From an uncultured Lachnospiraceae bacterium (lineage in GTDB: Bacteria; Bacillota; Clostridia; Lachnospirales; Lachnospiraceae): a DNA stretch of 64,000 nt. The translations under genes and the position numbers were made by a program. Of the stretch, positions 50,436-60,082 are shown piece after piece (within the stretch, counting starts at the first letter, position 1; each line of letters opens with the position of its first letter). The notes under the pieces are model-generated. The model was not told where the DNA came from and ran no database searches. It worked only from the letters and a program-made list of their open reading frames with translations. The DNA is taken from assembly GCA_949287925.1 (NCBI GenBank), contig CASEIR010000054.1, forward strand, positions 1 through 64,000. The letters are read 5' to 3'.

Positions 50436-51744
50436 TATAACGTTTTAAATCCATCAGGCAAAAGAGGAAGATGCAGACCTGACTGGCAAGCATACCCCAT
50501 AGATATCCTTTGATACCGGATGTGGGAATCAGAAAGAATATGCTTGCAATTCGCAGGGATAAGCTAAAACAGCTGATAAGGAATGAGTGGGCGGTTTTGC
50601 CGATGCCGTTGAGGATACTGATTAAAGTTGTATTGGTATAGAGAAATGGGCACATCCAGGACAGTGTGATGATAAAGAATCCGGCAGTTGGACTGTGAAA
50701 CAGCAAAGTTCCGATCATCCGCCCTGTGATGAGAAGTCCGGCGCAGCATACTGTTCCGAGTGTGATGCAGGATATGACCACTTTGGAAACCAGCCGGCGC
50801 AGCTCATTTTTATGGCTTAAAGCCTGTATCTCTGCGACTTCTGGGAGCAGCATGGTTGATATTGAGTTTGTGAGTGCGGAGGGAAACAGAATACAGGGCA
50901 TAGCCATGCCTGTCAGAACTCCATACATGGATAACGCATCGGAAGCCGTCATGCCATAATTTTGCAGCATCAAAGGGATGGATACTGCCTCGATACTTTG
51001 CAGGAGATTTAAAAGTACGCGGCTGGCCGTAATCGGGGAGGAGGAGGCGATCAAAGAACCAGCGTATTTCCAGAATCTCCGTATGGGAGGACGAAGCGGC
51101 GAGTCGCTGGAACCAGGGCGGAAGGCAACGCGCAGGCAATAAATAGACGATGTGATTTCGCCGATGATCAGACCGCCGACCGCCAGGGGAATTCCGAAAG
51201 CAAGACCATTGGAAAGACAGAACCAGCTGACCAGGCAGACGCTGGCGATGCGCGCGCCCTGCTCCAGCAGTTGAGATACTGCTGGAATAAAGGGTTTTTT
51301 TATGCCGAAACAGTATCCGCAGATACAACTGTGGACAGCGGCAAAAGGAAATACGTAAGAAAGAATGGTTAAAGATTCCTGACATCGGCTATCTCTTAGT
51401 ATGTCAGAGGCAATTACTGGCGCGTATTTTTGCAGAAGCAGCATTGCCACACAAGAGGATAAAGTGGATAGAAGAATGGCGGTGTACAGAAGCTCACGGG
51501 CTTCTTTTTTTTGTTTTACCGCGGTATATTTTGCGGCGAGTCTGGCGAGAATCACCTCAATACCAACAGATGTCAGAGACAGACCAAGCGCATAGATGGG
51601 AAAAATAAGCTGGTACAGGCCGACGCCTTCTTCTCCGAAGGTATGACTGAGAAACATACGGTAAAAGAAGCCGGTCAGACGGGTTATAACACCGGTGGCA
51701 GTTAATAAAAGAGTTCCTTTGAGAAGAATTTGCTTACGGGACAT
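50419..51744 (-). CDS. spoVB: Stage V sporulation protein B-like MOP flippase
   Basis: 441 residues with about 12-14 membrane helices, polysaccharide-transport type of the MOP superfamily. GVITRLTGFFYRMFLSHTFG and GVGLYQLIFPIYALGLSLTS near the N-terminus are typical of SpoVB. SpoVB is proposed to flip lipid-linked precursor for spore cortex. GGAAGACTC-rich leader carries AAGGAG on the minus strand. The end overlaps the SpoIIM-like gene. Confidence 0.88.
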   Translation of the reverse strand: MSRKQILLKGTLLLTATGVITRLTGFFYRMFLSHTFGEEGVGLYQLIFPIYALGLSLTSVGIEVILARLAAKYTAVKQKKEARELLYTAILLSTLSSCVAMLLLQKYAPVIASDILRDSRCQESLTILSYVFPFAAVHSCICGYCFGIKKPFIPAVSQLLEQGARIASVCLVSWFCLSNGLAFGIPLAVGGLIIGEITSSIYCLRVAFRPGSSDSPLRPPIRRFWKYAGSLIASSSPITASRVLLNLLQSIEAVSIPLMLQNYGMTASDALSMYGVLTGMAMPCILFPSALTNSISTMLLPEVAEIQALSHKNELRRLVSKVVISCITLGTVCCAGLLITGRMIGTLLFHSPTAGFFIITLSWMCPFLYTNTTLISILNGIGKTAHSFLISCFSLSLRIASIFFLIPTSGIKGYLWGMLASQVCIFLFCLMDLKRYIRSFQ

Positions 51745-51791
51745 AGGAAGACTCCTTGTTGATATTATTAAAAGATATTCGGATTACGCAC

Positions 51792-51820
51792 TTGACAGAA
51801 CCAGAAGGGAATGCTATTCT
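51792..51820 (+). promoter_or_regulatory. Sigma-A promoter for isc operon
   Basis: Consensus TTGACA (51792-51797), 17-nt spacer, TATTCT (51815-51820). Confidence 0.7.
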
Positions 51821-51834
51821 ACAGGAAGATAAAA

Positions 51835-51851
51835 CCTAGTAAAATAGTAGG
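51835..51851 (+). promoter_or_regulatory. Candidate Rrf2/IscR operator
   Basis: Imperfect dyad CCTAGTAAAATAGTAGG (CCTA-N9-TAGG) at about +9 to +25 of the predicted transcript, just before the Rrf2 gene. Position fits autorepression. Confidence 0.5.
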
Positions 51852-51871
51852 AATAAAAAGAAGGTGAAGAG

Positions 51872-52330
51872 ATGAAGCTTTCTACAAAAGGGAGATATGG
51901 ACTCAGAGCTATGATAGATCTTGCCAGATATAGTGAAGAAGAGCCAGTGTCAATCGCCAGCATTGCTGCCCGGCAAAACCTTTCAGAACGCTATCTGGAA
52001 CAGCTGGTTGCGCTGTTGAAAAAAGCGGGGATTGTTGCTGGAGTCCGGGGTGCGGGAGGCGGCTATATTCTGGCCAGACCGGCAGATGCAATTTCGGTAG
52101 GAGAGGTGCTGCGGGCTCTGGAAGGAAGCCTGGAACCGGTGAAATGCGCGGCTTTCTACTCGGAGGAAGGCTGTCTGGCATCCGATGGTTGTGTCACCAA
52201 ATATGTGTGGCAGAAGATTAATGACAGCATTAACAAAACCGTGGATAATATTATGCTGGAAGAACTGGTGCAGGAGAGTAAAAAAAGAAACCCATCCGGC
52301 GGATGTGAAAATCCGCAATGCAATCACTAG
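51872..52330 (+). CDS. iscR: Rrf2 family regulator (IscR-like)
   Basis: 152 residues. The Rrf2 winged helix (KLSTKGRYGLRAMIDLARYS; ERYLEQLVALLKKAGIVAGV; GAGGGYILARPADAISVGEV) is followed by a cysteine loop (VKCAAFYSEEGCLASDGCVT) with the three Cys that hold an Fe-S cluster in IscR. It is expected to repress the isc genes when the cluster is present. AAGGTGAAG precedes the ATG. First in the iscR-iscS-iscU run. Confidence 0.9.
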   Translation: MKLSTKGRYGLRAMIDLARYSEEEPVSIASIAARQNLSERYLEQLVALLKKAGIVAGVRGAGGGYILARPADAISVGEVLRALEGSLEPVKCAAFYSEEGCLASDGCVTKYVWQKINDSINKTVDNIMLEELVQESKKRNPSGGCENPQCNH

Positions 52331-52348
52331 AATATGGAGGAAGACAGA

Positions 52349-53530
52349 ATGGAAAAATTATTATATCTGGATAATGCGGCAACAACAAAGACGGCTCCTG
52401 AGGTAGTGGAAGCAATGCTTCCTTATTTTACAGAATGTTATGGGAACCCGTCCAGCGTTTATCATTTTGCTGCTGCCAACAAGGAGGCAATCTCCAGACA
52501 AAGAGACCAGATCGCAGACAGTCTGGGAGCTCTGGGAAAGGAGATTTATTTTACGGCAGGCGGGTCGGAGTCAGATAACTGGGCGTTGAAGGCTACGGCA
52601 GAAGCTTATGGAGCGAAGGGAAATCACATTATTACGACAAAAATCGAACATCATGCTATTTTGCATACGGCAGAATATCTGGAAAAGAGAGGATTTGAGG
52701 TAACATATCTGGATGTGGATGAAGATGGAAAGATAAGTCTGGAAGATCTGAAAGCGGCGATTCGTCCGACAACAATCCTGATATCCGTGATGTATGCCAA
52801 TAATGAGATCGGAACAATCCAGCCAATCCGTGAGATTGGCCAGATCGCGCATGAGCATGGGATCTTGTTTCACACAGATGCGGTGCAGGCATATGGTCAT
52901 GTGCCAATCCAGGTGGATGAATGTCATATTGACATGCTGAGCGCCAGCGGACATAAACTGAATGGACCGAAGGGAATCGGTTTTCTGTATATCCGGACCG
53001 GCGTCAAGATCCGTTCCTTTATACATGGAGGCGCGCAGGAGAGGAAGCGTCGTGCAGGAACGGAGAATGTGCCGGGAATCGTGGGATTTGGGGCGGCAGT
53101 CAAACGGGCGTTTGAAACGATGGAAGAAAGAAGCACCCGGGAGATCCGTGTGCGAGATTACTTGATTAATCGTGTCCTTGAAGAAATCCCGTATTGCAGA
53201 TTAAACGGACACCGCACAGACCGGCTGCCCAATAATGCGAATTTCAGCTTTCGGTTTATAGAAGGAGAATCGCTTCTGATCCGGCTGGATATGAAAGGAA
53301 TCTGCGCTTCCAGCGGCTCGGCCTGTACATCAGGCTCGCTGGATCCCTCTCATGTGCTTCTGGCCATCGGATTGCCCCATGAAATCGCCCATGGATCGCT
53401 GCGCCTTACCATAGATGAAGAAATTACGGAAGCAGATGTGGATTATGTGGTGGACAGTCTGAAAGAGATTGTAGAAGATTTAAGAAAGATGTCTCCTCTT
53501 TACGAGGATTTTGTGAAAAAGAATTTATAA
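52349..53530 (+). CDS. iscS: Cysteine desulfurase (NifS/IscS family)
   Basis: 393 residues. PLP enzyme that takes sulfur from cysteine as a persulfide. The PLP Lys lies in SASGHKLNGPKGIGFLYI (about residue 205) and the catalytic Cys in GICASSGSACTSGSLDPSHV (about residue 325). GGAGG (52337-52341) supports the ATG at 52349. Partners nearby are the scaffold IscU and the tRNA thiolase MnmA, so it probably serves both Fe-S assembly and tRNA 2-thiolation. Confidence 0.95.
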   Translation: MEKLLYLDNAATTKTAPEVVEAMLPYFTECYGNPSSVYHFAAANKEAISRQRDQIADSLGALGKEIYFTAGGSESDNWALKATAEAYGAKGNHIITTKIEHHAILHTAEYLEKRGFEVTYLDVDEDGKISLEDLKAAIRPTTILISVMYANNEIGTIQPIREIGQIAHEHGILFHTDAVQAYGHVPIQVDECHIDMLSASGHKLNGPKGIGFLYIRTGVKIRSFIHGGAQERKRRAGTENVPGIVGFGAAVKRAFETMEERSTREIRVRDYLINRVLEEIPYCRLNGHRTDRLPNNANFSFRFIEGESLLIRLDMKGICASSGSACTSGSLDPSHVLLAIGLPHEIAHGSLRLTIDEEITEADVDYVVDSLKEIVEDLRKMSPLYEDFVKKNL

Positions 53531-53566
53531 GTAACAGAAGAAGTTGAACAGGAGGTATAGCAATAT

Positions 53567-54007
53567 ATGTATTCAGAAAAGGTTATGGATCATTTCGAGC
53601 ATCCAAGAAATGTGGGAGAGATTGAAAATGCAAGTGGAGTAGGAACCGTAGGAAACGCAAAATGCGGAGATATTATGCGTATATACCTTGATATTGATGA
53701 TAACCAGATCATCCGCGACGTAAAGTTTAAGACTTTTGGCTGCGGAGCTGCTGTGGCGACCAGCAGTATGGCTACAGAACTGGTGAAAGGAAAGAGTGTT
53801 AAGGAAGCGATGCAGGTGACCAATAAAGCGGTGATGGAGGCGCTTGATGGGCTTCCGCCGGTGAAGGTCCATTGTTCGCTGCTGGCGGAGGAAGCGATTC
53901 ATGCGGCGCTTTGGGATTACGCGCAAAAGAATGGAATTCAGATTGACGGCCTGGAAAAACCCAAGTCAGATATCCATGAAGACGAAGAAGAGGAAGAAGA
54001 ATATTAA
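53567..54007 (+). CDS. iscU: Fe-S cluster assembly scaffold (IscU/NifU N-terminal type)
   Basis: 146 residues. The three cluster cysteines are Cys33 (NAKCGDIMRIYL), Cys59 (KTFGCGAAVATSSM) and Cys103 (KVHCSLLAEEAIHAAL). It builds clusters with sulfur from IscS. The C-terminal tail (DIHEDEEEEEEY) is acidic and not part of the core. AGGAGG precedes the ATG. No hscA, hscB or fdx follow, as is usual in clostridia. Confidence 0.95.
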   Translation: MYSEKVMDHFEHPRNVGEIENASGVGTVGNAKCGDIMRIYLDIDDNQIIRDVKFKTFGCGAAVATSSMATELVKGKSVKEAMQVTNKAVMEALDGLPPVKVHCSLLAEEAIHAALWDYAQKNGIQIDGLEKPKSDIHEDEEEEEEY

Positions 54008-54025
54008 TTGAACGGGGAAGCGGAT

Positions 54026-55108
54026 ATGAAACCAAAAAAAGTTGTGGTCGGGATGTCCGGCGGCGTAGATTCTTCCGTGGCTGCCTGGATTCTGAAAGAA
54101 CAGGGATACGATGTGATTGGAGTTACGATGCAGATCTGGCAGGAGGAAGCACTGGAGGATCAGGAAGAAAACGGAGGGTGCTGCGGCTTGAGCGCGGTGG
54201 AGGATGCAAGAAGAGTGGCGGCGGCGCTTGGGATTCCCTATTATGTAATGAATTTTCGGGAGGTATTTCGAGACAAGGTGATTCACTATTTTGTAGAAGA
54301 ATATCTTCATGGAAGAACTCCTAACCCTTGTATTGCATGCAACCGGTATGTGAAGTGGGAATCGCTGCTGAGCCGGAGTATGGAAATCGGGGCAGATTAT
54401 ATTGCCACCGGACATTATGCAAGGATTGAACAGCTCAAAAATGGAAGATATGCATTGCGGCTGTCAGAAAAAGGAGCTAAGGACCAGACCTATGCTTTAT
54501 ATAATCTTACACAGGAACAGTTGAGAAGAACGCTGATGCCGGTAGGAAGCTATACGAAAGAAGAGATCAGGTCGATGGCGGAAAAAATGAATCTTAGTGT
54601 GGCGAACAAGCCGGACAGCCAGGATATCTGTTTTGTTCCGGACGGCGATTACGCCGCATATATTGAAGCTTATACAGGGAAAAAAGCGGTTCCGGGGAAT
54701 TTTGTATTATCCGATGGTACTGTGGTCGGAAAGCATAATGGGCTGATACATTATACGGTTGGCCAGCGAAAAGGTCTGGGATTATCTCTGGGGCATCCGG
54801 TATTCGTTCTGGAGATCTGTCCAGATACTAATGAAATTATTGTTGGAACGAATGAAGAATCTCTGACATATCATGTCAGGGCAAACCGCCTGAATTTTAT
54901 GTCTGTGGAAGACCTGACGGAACCCAGACGCGTATTTGCAAAAATCCGGTATAATCACCGGGGGGCATGGTGCCTGGCGGAAAAGACAGGGGAGGATGAG
55001 ATCCTGTGTACTTTTGACGAGCCGCAGCGGGCGGTTACCCCGGGGCAGGCGGTAGTTCTTTATGATGGAGAATATGTATTAGGCGGCGGAACGATTATAG
55101 GAGGTTAG
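54026..55108 (+). CDS. mnmA: tRNA-specific 2-thiouridylase
   Basis: 360 residues. It thiolates U34 of Lys, Glu and Gln tRNAs using persulfide sulfur. The PP-loop is [15 protein letters not shown], catalytic Cys regions are [12 protein letters not shown] and [16 protein letters not shown], and [10 protein letters not shown] is conserved. The ATG at 54026 follows GGGGAAGCGG; a TTG at 54008 abuts the iscU stop and lacks a site. Co-location with iscS gives the sulfur source. Confidence 0.95.
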   Translation: MKPKKVVVGMSGGVDSSVAAWILKEQGYDVIGVTMQIWQEEALEDQEENGGCCGLSAVEDARRVAAALGIPYYVMNFREVFRDKVIHYFVEEYLHGRTPNPCIACNRYVKWESLLSRSMEIGADYIATGHYARIEQLKNGRYALRLSEKGAKDQTYALYNLTQEQLRRTLMPVGSYTKEEIRSMAEKMNLSVANKPDSQDICFVPDGDYAAYIEAYTGKKAVPGNFVLSDGTVVGKHNGLIHYTVGQRKGLGLSLGHPVFVLEICPDTNEIIVGTNEESLTYHVRANRLNFMSVEDLTEPRRVFAKIRYNHRGAWCLAEKTGEDEILCTFDEPQRAVTPGQAVVLYDGEYVLGGGTIIGG

Positions 55109-55112
55109 ACGG

Positions 55113-55928
55113 ATGAGAGCAGATGTGCATATGCATTCGAATTTTTCGCATGATTCGGAGTCATCTCCGGAACAGATGATACAGGGGGCAATCGGAAAAG
55201 GATTGGAAATCATATGTTTTACGGATCACTATGATAAGGATAATCTATTCTGGGGACCGGAAGATGTTTTTGAACCGGATGAATACTTTCGTGTGCTGCG
55301 GTGCTTAAAGAAAAAATATGAAGGCCAGATTGATATCAGAATTGGAGTGGAGATTGGTTTGCAGCCTCATTTGACGGATTATTATGAAGAGTTTGTAAAA
55401 AAATATCCTTTTGATTTTGTAATCGGGTCGGTTCATAGCATACACAAGGTCGATCTGGCATTTGGGCTGATGAATTCCACAGAATTTGACGGAATGACGG
55501 ATGAGCGGCTTTACCGGGAAACACTGGAAGAAACATTGGTGGATGTCCGGAGCCAGAAAGAGTTTGATGTTCTGGGACACCTGGACTACGTGGTGCGGTA
55601 TGGAAAGAATCGGGAAAAAGAATATTCTTATGAAAAATATGCAGATCTGATCGATGAAATACTCCGCACGCTGATCGCAGAAGGGAAGGGATTGGAATTG
55701 AATATGGCGGGGTTGAAATACGGCCTTCCATTTGCGCACCCTCATCCGGATGTTCTGAAGCGCTACCGGGAACTGGGAGGAGAGATTATTACCGTGGGTG
55801 CGGACGGGCATAAGCCGGAACACATTGCTTATGATTTTTCCAAAGTATCCGGTATTTTAAAAAGTTGCGGATTTGAGTATTATACGGAATTTTCAGAGAG
55901 ACATCCGGTTTTTCGTAAACTTCCATAA
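55113..55928 (+). CDS. PHP domain histidinol-phosphatase (HisJ/HisK family)
   Basis: 271 residues. Metal-binding motifs are ADVHMHSNFSHDS, CFTDHYD, VIGSVHSIH, FDVLGHLDYVVRYG and GADGHKPEHIAYDF. It resembles HisK-type histidinol phosphatases. No other his genes lie in the window, so the physiological substrate is open. GGAGG precedes the ATG, and it starts 4 bases after mnmA. Confidence 0.85.
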   Translation: MRADVHMHSNFSHDSESSPEQMIQGAIGKGLEIICFTDHYDKDNLFWGPEDVFEPDEYFRVLRCLKKKYEGQIDIRIGVEIGLQPHLTDYYEEFVKKYPFDFVIGSVHSIHKVDLAFGLMNSTEFDGMTDERLYRETLEETLVDVRSQKEFDVLGHLDYVVRYGKNREKEYSYEKYADLIDEILRTLIAEGKGLELNMAGLKYGLPFAHPHPDVLKRYRELGGEIITVGADGHKPEHIAYDFSKVSGILKSCGFEYYTEFSERHPVFRKLP

Positions 55929-55943
55929 AAATAGGAAAAGCAC

Positions 55944-55972
55944 TTGAAATTCTGTATCAAATTTAGTACAAT
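55944..55972 (+). promoter_or_regulatory. Sigma-A promoter for gap
   Basis: TTGAAA (55944-55949), 17-nt spacer, TACAAT (55967-55972). Start near 55979 gives a leader of about 80 bases. Confidence 0.65.
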
Positions 55973-55986
55973 AAACTACGGTTGAT

Positions 55987-56011
55987 GATTCTTTAACGAG
56001 CTTAAAGAATC
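55987..56011 (+). promoter_or_regulatory. Perfect hairpin near 5' end of gap mRNA
   Basis: GATTCTTTAA (55987-55996) / TTAAAGAATC (56002-56011), 5-base loop, beginning about 8 bases from the predicted start of the transcript. It could protect the 5' end from RNase Y or J, or be an operator. Confidence 0.55.
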
Positions 56012-56060
56012 GGTAAAGTGACTGCGTAATCAGTTAATAAAACTTTAGGAGGAATTAATC

Positions 56061-57074
56061 ATGGCAGTAAAAGTAGCGATTAATGGATTCGGACGTATTG
56101 GACGTCTTGCATTCAGACAGATGTTTGGAGCAGAAGGATATGAGGTAGTGGCAATCAACGACCTTACATCTCCGAAGATGCTTGCACACTTATTAAAATA
56201 TGACTCATCTCAGGGCAAATATGCACTGGCTGACAAAGTAGAAGCTACTGATGATTCTATTATCGTAGACGGTAAAGAAATCAAAATCTATGCAAAGGCA
56301 AATGCAGAAGAGCTTCCTTGGGGAGAAATCGGAGTAGACGTTGTACTTGAGTGTACAGGATTCTATACATCCAAAGAAAAAGCATCTGCACATGTAAAAG
56401 CAGGAGCTAGAAAGGTTGTAATTTCTGCGCCGGCTGGTAATGATCTGCCAACGATCGTATATAATGTTAACCACGACACACTGAAAGCTGAGGATACTGT
56501 TATCTCTGCAGCTTCCTGTACCACAAACTGCTTGGCTCCTATGGCAAAAGCCCTGAACGACCTTGCAACTATCAAATCCGGTATTATGTGTACTATCCAC
56601 GCTTACACAGGCGATCAGATGACACTGGACGGACCGCAGAGAAAAGGTGATCTGAGAAGATCCCGTGCAGCTGCATGCAATATTGTTCCAAACAGCACAG
56701 GTGCAGCTAAAGCAATCGGACTGGTTATTCCGGAACTGAACGGCAAGCTGATCGGCGCTGCTCAGCGTGTTCCAACTCCAACAGGATCTACTACAATCCT
56801 GACAGCTGTTGTAGAAGGAAACGTAACCGTTGACCAGATCAACGAGGCTATGAAAGCAGCTTCTAACGAGTCCTTCGGATATAACACAGACGAAATCGTA
56901 TCCAGCGATATCGTTGGTATGAGATATGGTTCATTGTTCGACGCTACTCAGACAATGGTTCTGCCATTAGAGAACGGAACAACAGAGGTTCAGGTTGTTT
57001 CCTGGTATGACAATGAGAATTCTTACACAAGCCAGATGGTAAGAACAATCAAATACTTCTCTGAATTAGCATAG
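56061..57074 (+). CDS. gap: Glyceraldehyde-3-phosphate dehydrogenase
   Basis: 337 residues. The NAD fold begins [17 protein letters not shown]; the catalytic Cys153 is in [16 protein letters not shown], and [14 protein letters not shown] closes the catalytic domain. It makes 1,3-bisphosphoglycerate and NADH in glycolysis. TTAGGAGG precedes the ATG. Codon choice looks like that of a highly expressed gene. It has its own terminator before pgk. Confidence 0.98.
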   Translation: MAVKVAINGFGRIGRLAFRQMFGAEGYEVVAINDLTSPKMLAHLLKYDSSQGKYALADKVEATDDSIIVDGKEIKIYAKANAEELPWGEIGVDVVLECTGFYTSKEKASAHVKAGARKVVISAPAGNDLPTIVYNVNHDTLKAEDTVISAASCTTNCLAPMAKALNDLATIKSGIMCTIHAYTGDQMTLDGPQRKGDLRRSRAAACNIVPNSTGAAKAIGLVIPELNGKLIGAAQRVPTPTGSTTILTAVVEGNVTVDQINEAMKAASNESFGYNTDEIVSSDIVGMRYGSLFDATQTMVLPLENGTTEVQVVSWYDNENSYTSQMVRTIKYFSELA

Positions 57075-57104
57075 TCTGGACAATATTTTATCGAAAGACT
57101 CACA

Positions 57105-57140
57105 AAGGGTCCGGTCTGATAGGACCGGACCCTTGTTTGT
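57105..57140 (+). terminator. Terminator after gap
   Basis: Stem AAGGGTCCGGTC (57105-57116) / GACCGGACCCTT (57123-57134), loop TGATAG, tail GTTTGTT. Strong stem, modest U-tract. Confidence 0.85.
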
Positions 57141-57190
57141 TGAGCGAATCATAGGGATATCCTAAATAATATAACTGAGGAGGCAATCAT

Positions 57191-58384
57191 ATGCTTAACA
57201 AAAAATCAGTAGACGATATTAATGTCAAAGGTAAAAAGGTTCTGGTCAGATGTGATTTTAATGTGCCGCTGATTGATGGCAAGATCACCGACGAGAATCG
57301 TCTGGTTGCTGCACTTCCGACGATTAAGAAGTTGATCGCGGACGGCGGAAAGATTATTCTTTGTTCACATCTTGGAAAACCGAAGGGGGAGGCTGTTCCA
57401 TCTCTGTCCCTTGCGCCGGTTGCTGTACGGCTTTCTGAACTGCTTGGACAGGAAGTGAAATTTGCGGCAGATCCGGAAGTTGTAGGACCAAACGCAAAAG
57501 CTGCAGTAGAAGCTATGAAAGACGGAGAAGTAATTCTTTTGGAAAATACCCGTTACAGAGCAGAAGAGACGAAGAATGGCGAGGCATTCAGCAAAGAACT
57601 GGCCTCTCTTTGTGATGTATTTGTAAATGACGCGTTTGGAACCGCTCACCGCGCACACTGCTCAAATGTTGGTGTGACCCAGTATGTGGATACGGCTGTC
57701 GTAGGATACCTGATGCAAAAAGAGATTGATTTCCTTGGCAATGCAGTCAACAATCCGGAGAGACCATTTGTTGCAATTCTGGGTGGTGCAAAGGTTTCCA
57801 GTAAAATTTCCGTTATTGAGAATCTGCTTGATAAAGTAGATACTCTGATTATCGGAGGAGGAATGTCATATACATTCTGTAAAGCAATGGGCGGAAATGT
57901 AGGAAAATCTCTTTTGGAAGAGGATTACTGCGATTATGCCCGGAACATGCTGAAGAAGGCGGAGGAAAAGGGCGTGAAACTTCTGCTTCCTGTAGATAAT
58001 GTAGTTGCGGACGATTTCTCCAATGATGCTAATTCCAAGGTTGTGAAAGCCGGAGAGATTCCAGATGGATGGGAAGGCCTTGATATCGGACCGGATACAG
58101 AAAAGATATTCTGCGATGCAGTAAAAGATGCGAAGACGGTAGTATGGAACGGACCGATGGGATGCTTTGAAATGCCGAATTTTGCACATGGAACTGAAGC
58201 GGTGGCAAAGGCACTGGCTGAGACTGAGGCTACAACCATCATCGGCGGCGGTGATTCCGCAGCGGCAGTTAATCAGCTTGGTTATGGTGATAAGATGACT
58301 CATATCTCCACCGGCGGCGGAGCTTCCCTGGAATTCCTGGAAGGGAAAGAACTTCCTGGCGTAGCTGCTGCAAATGATAAATAG
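57191..58384 (+). CDS. pgk: Phosphoglycerate kinase
   Basis: 397 residues. Transfers phosphate from 1,3-bisphosphoglycerate to [61 protein letters not shown] and [15 protein letters not shown] are all present. GAGGAGG precedes the ATG. It is separated from gap by a terminator, so it probably has its own promoter; none was clear. Confidence 0.98.
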   Translation: MLNKKSVDDINVKGKKVLVRCDFNVPLIDGKITDENRLVAALPTIKKLIADGGKIILCSHLGKPKGEAVPSLSLAPVAVRLSELLGQEVKFAADPEVVGPNAKAAVEAMKDGEVILLENTRYRAEETKNGEAFSKELASLCDVFVNDAFGTAHRAHCSNVGVTQYVDTAVVGYLMQKEIDFLGNAVNNPERPFVAILGGAKVSSKISVIENLLDKVDTLIIGGGMSYTFCKAMGGNVGKSLLEEDYCDYARNMLKKAEEKGVKLLLPVDNVVADDFSNDANSKVVKAGEIPDGWEGLDIGPDTEKIFCDAVKDAKTVVWNGPMGCFEMPNFAHGTEAVAKALAETEATTIIGGGDSAAAVNQLGYGDKMTHISTGGGASLEFLEGKELPGVAAANDK

Positions 58385-58409
58385 GTAGAACATATAAGGA
58401 GACGATAAA

Positions 58410-59159
58410 ATGGCAAGAAAGAAAATTATCGCTGGCAACTGGAAAATGAACAAAACTCCAAGCGAGGCAGTTGCATTGGTAGAGGAATTAAAACCACTGG
58501 TAGCAAATGAAGAAGTAGATGTTGTATTCTGTGTACCGGCTATTGATATTATTCCGGTTGTGGAAGCCTGCAAGGGAAGCAACATTCAGGTGGGAGCAGA
58601 GAACATGTATTATGAAGAGAGCGGAGCATATACCGGAGAGATTTCCCCGGCTATGCTGACCGACGCGGGTGTAAAGTACGTTGTTCTTGGACATTCTGAA
58701 AGAAGAGAATACTTTGCGGAAACGAATGAAACTGTAAATAAGAAAATGCTGAAAGCGTTTGAGCATGGCATTACTCCGATTATGTGCTGCGGAGAGACCC
58801 TGGAACAGAGAGAACAGGGTGTGACCATGGATTTTATCCGCCAACAGGTGAAAGTTGGATTTCTGAATGTAACTGCGGATCAGGCAAAAGAAGCGGTGAT
58901 CGCATACGAGCCGATCTGGGCAATCGGTACTGGAAAAACGGCTACGACCGAGCAGGCGGAGGAAGTTTGCGCAGGCATTCGTGCGTGCATCGCAGAGATT
59001 TATGATGAGGCGACTGCAGAGGCGATCCGCATTCAGTACGGCGGATCTGTGAACGCAGGAAACGCGGCTGAATTATTTGCACAGGCAGACATTGACGGCG
59101 GACTTGTAGGCGGTGCTTCTCTGAAGGCTGACTTCGGCAAGATCGTAAATTACAAATAA
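58410..59159 (+). CDS. tpiA: Triosephosphate isomerase
   Basis: 249 residues. [13 protein letters not shown] includes the Lys, [13 protein letters not shown] the electrophilic His, [20 protein letters not shown] the catalytic Glu and the mobile loop, and [16 protein letters not shown] the phosphate loop. Interconverts DHAP and GAP. It is 25 bases after pgk and ends in a terminator. Confidence 0.98.
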   Translation: MARKKIIAGNWKMNKTPSEAVALVEELKPLVANEEVDVVFCVPAIDIIPVVEACKGSNIQVGAENMYYEESGAYTGEISPAMLTDAGVKYVVLGHSERREYFAETNETVNKKMLKAFEHGITPIMCCGETLEQREQGVTMDFIRQQVKVGFLNVTADQAKEAVIAYEPIWAIGTGKTATTEQAEEVCAGIRACIAEIYDEATAEAIRIQYGGSVNAGNAAELFAQADIDGGLVGGASLKADFGKIVNYK

Positions 59160-59169
59160 GTAAATAGAT

Positions 59170-59205
59170 AAAGGACCGCTGGCACTAATACAGCGGTCCT
59201 TTGTT
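59170..59205 (+). terminator. Terminator after tpiA
   Basis: Stem AAAGGACCGCTG (59170-59181) / CAGCGGTCCTTT (59191-59202), loop of 9, then GTT. The 3' T-run is partly in the stem, so readthrough to the esterase gene is possible. Confidence 0.8.
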
Positions 59206-59218
59206 AAGAGGAGCGAAG

Positions 59219-60082
59219 ATGAAATATCTTGAAATTCCGATCCGGACGGAAGAGTCTTTGGAATATGCAAGGCTGGAAACCTATATTTTGGATACTCCGG
59301 CAGAAAAGATCCGGATCAAGAAGAGACCTATGATATTGATCTGCCCGGGAGGCGGGTACGAAAAGCTGAGTTATCGGGAGGGAGAGCCGCTGGCGGTGCA
59401 TTTCCTTTCGAAAGGATATCATGCCTGTGTATTGCGCTATTCCGTTGCCCCGGTACGATATCCGGTCCCATTGCTGGAGTTGGGAGAAGCAATGAAAACC
59501 ATCCATCAGCACGCCGAAGAGTGGAGTGTGGACAGGGAACTTATTTTTCTGCATGGAGCTTCCGCAGGTGGTCACTTAGCCGGTATGCTGGGAGCATTCT
59601 GGAATCAGGAGTGGCTTGCGGAACGGCTGGGAACCTTTGCGGATCATTTGAAACCGGCCGGACTGCTGCTGAGTTATCCGGTGATTACGGCTAGAGAAGG
59701 AGAAGGGCATTTGCCGAGTTTTCGCAATCTTCTGGGGGAGAATTGGGAATCGGAGCGGATGAAGTATTCGCTAGAGCTTCTGGTGAATAAAGATACTCCG
59801 CCGGCTTTCCTGTGGCATACAGGGACGGATGCAACTGTTCCGGTCATAAACTCTATACGATATACTATGGCCATGCAGGAAAAGGGAATCCCGGCGGAGC
59901 TTCATATATTTCCGGAAGGAGAGCATGGGCTTAGCCTTGCCAGCCCTCTGGTGGAACGGTTCGACGGTTCCGGCGTTCAGGAGTGCTGCCAGAGCTGGAT
60001 TGATCTTGCAGATGAATGGATTCAACGGATTTGTAAAAAGATCAGTAAGAAGAATGATTTGAAGGAGAATGAAAATGAGTAA
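59219..60082 (+). CDS. Alpha/beta hydrolase (acetylesterase-like)
   Basis: 287 residues without a signal peptide. The oxyanion stretch is [20 protein letters not shown]. The nucleophile Ser lies in [14 protein letters not shown] (GxSxG), the Asp in [17 protein letters not shown], and the His in [12 protein letters not shown]. This is the pattern of BD-FAE/esterase lipase proteins that remove acetyl groups from sugars. AAGAGGAG precedes the ATG at 59219. It overlaps gpmI by 8 bases, so the two are coupled. The substrate is inferred. Confidence 0.85.
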   Translation: MKYLEIPIRTEESLEYARLETYILDTPAEKIRIKKRPMILICPGGGYEKLSYREGEPLAVHFLSKGYHACVLRYSVAPVRYPVPLLELGEAMKTIHQHAEEWSVDRELIFLHGASAGGHLAGMLGAFWNQEWLAERLGTFADHLKPAGLLLSYPVITAREGEGHLPSFRNLLGENWESERMKYSLELLVNKDTPPAFLWHTGTDATVPVINSIRYTMAMQEKGIPAELHIFPEGEHGLSLASPLVERFDGSGVQECCQSWIDLADEWIQRICKKISKKNDLKENENE

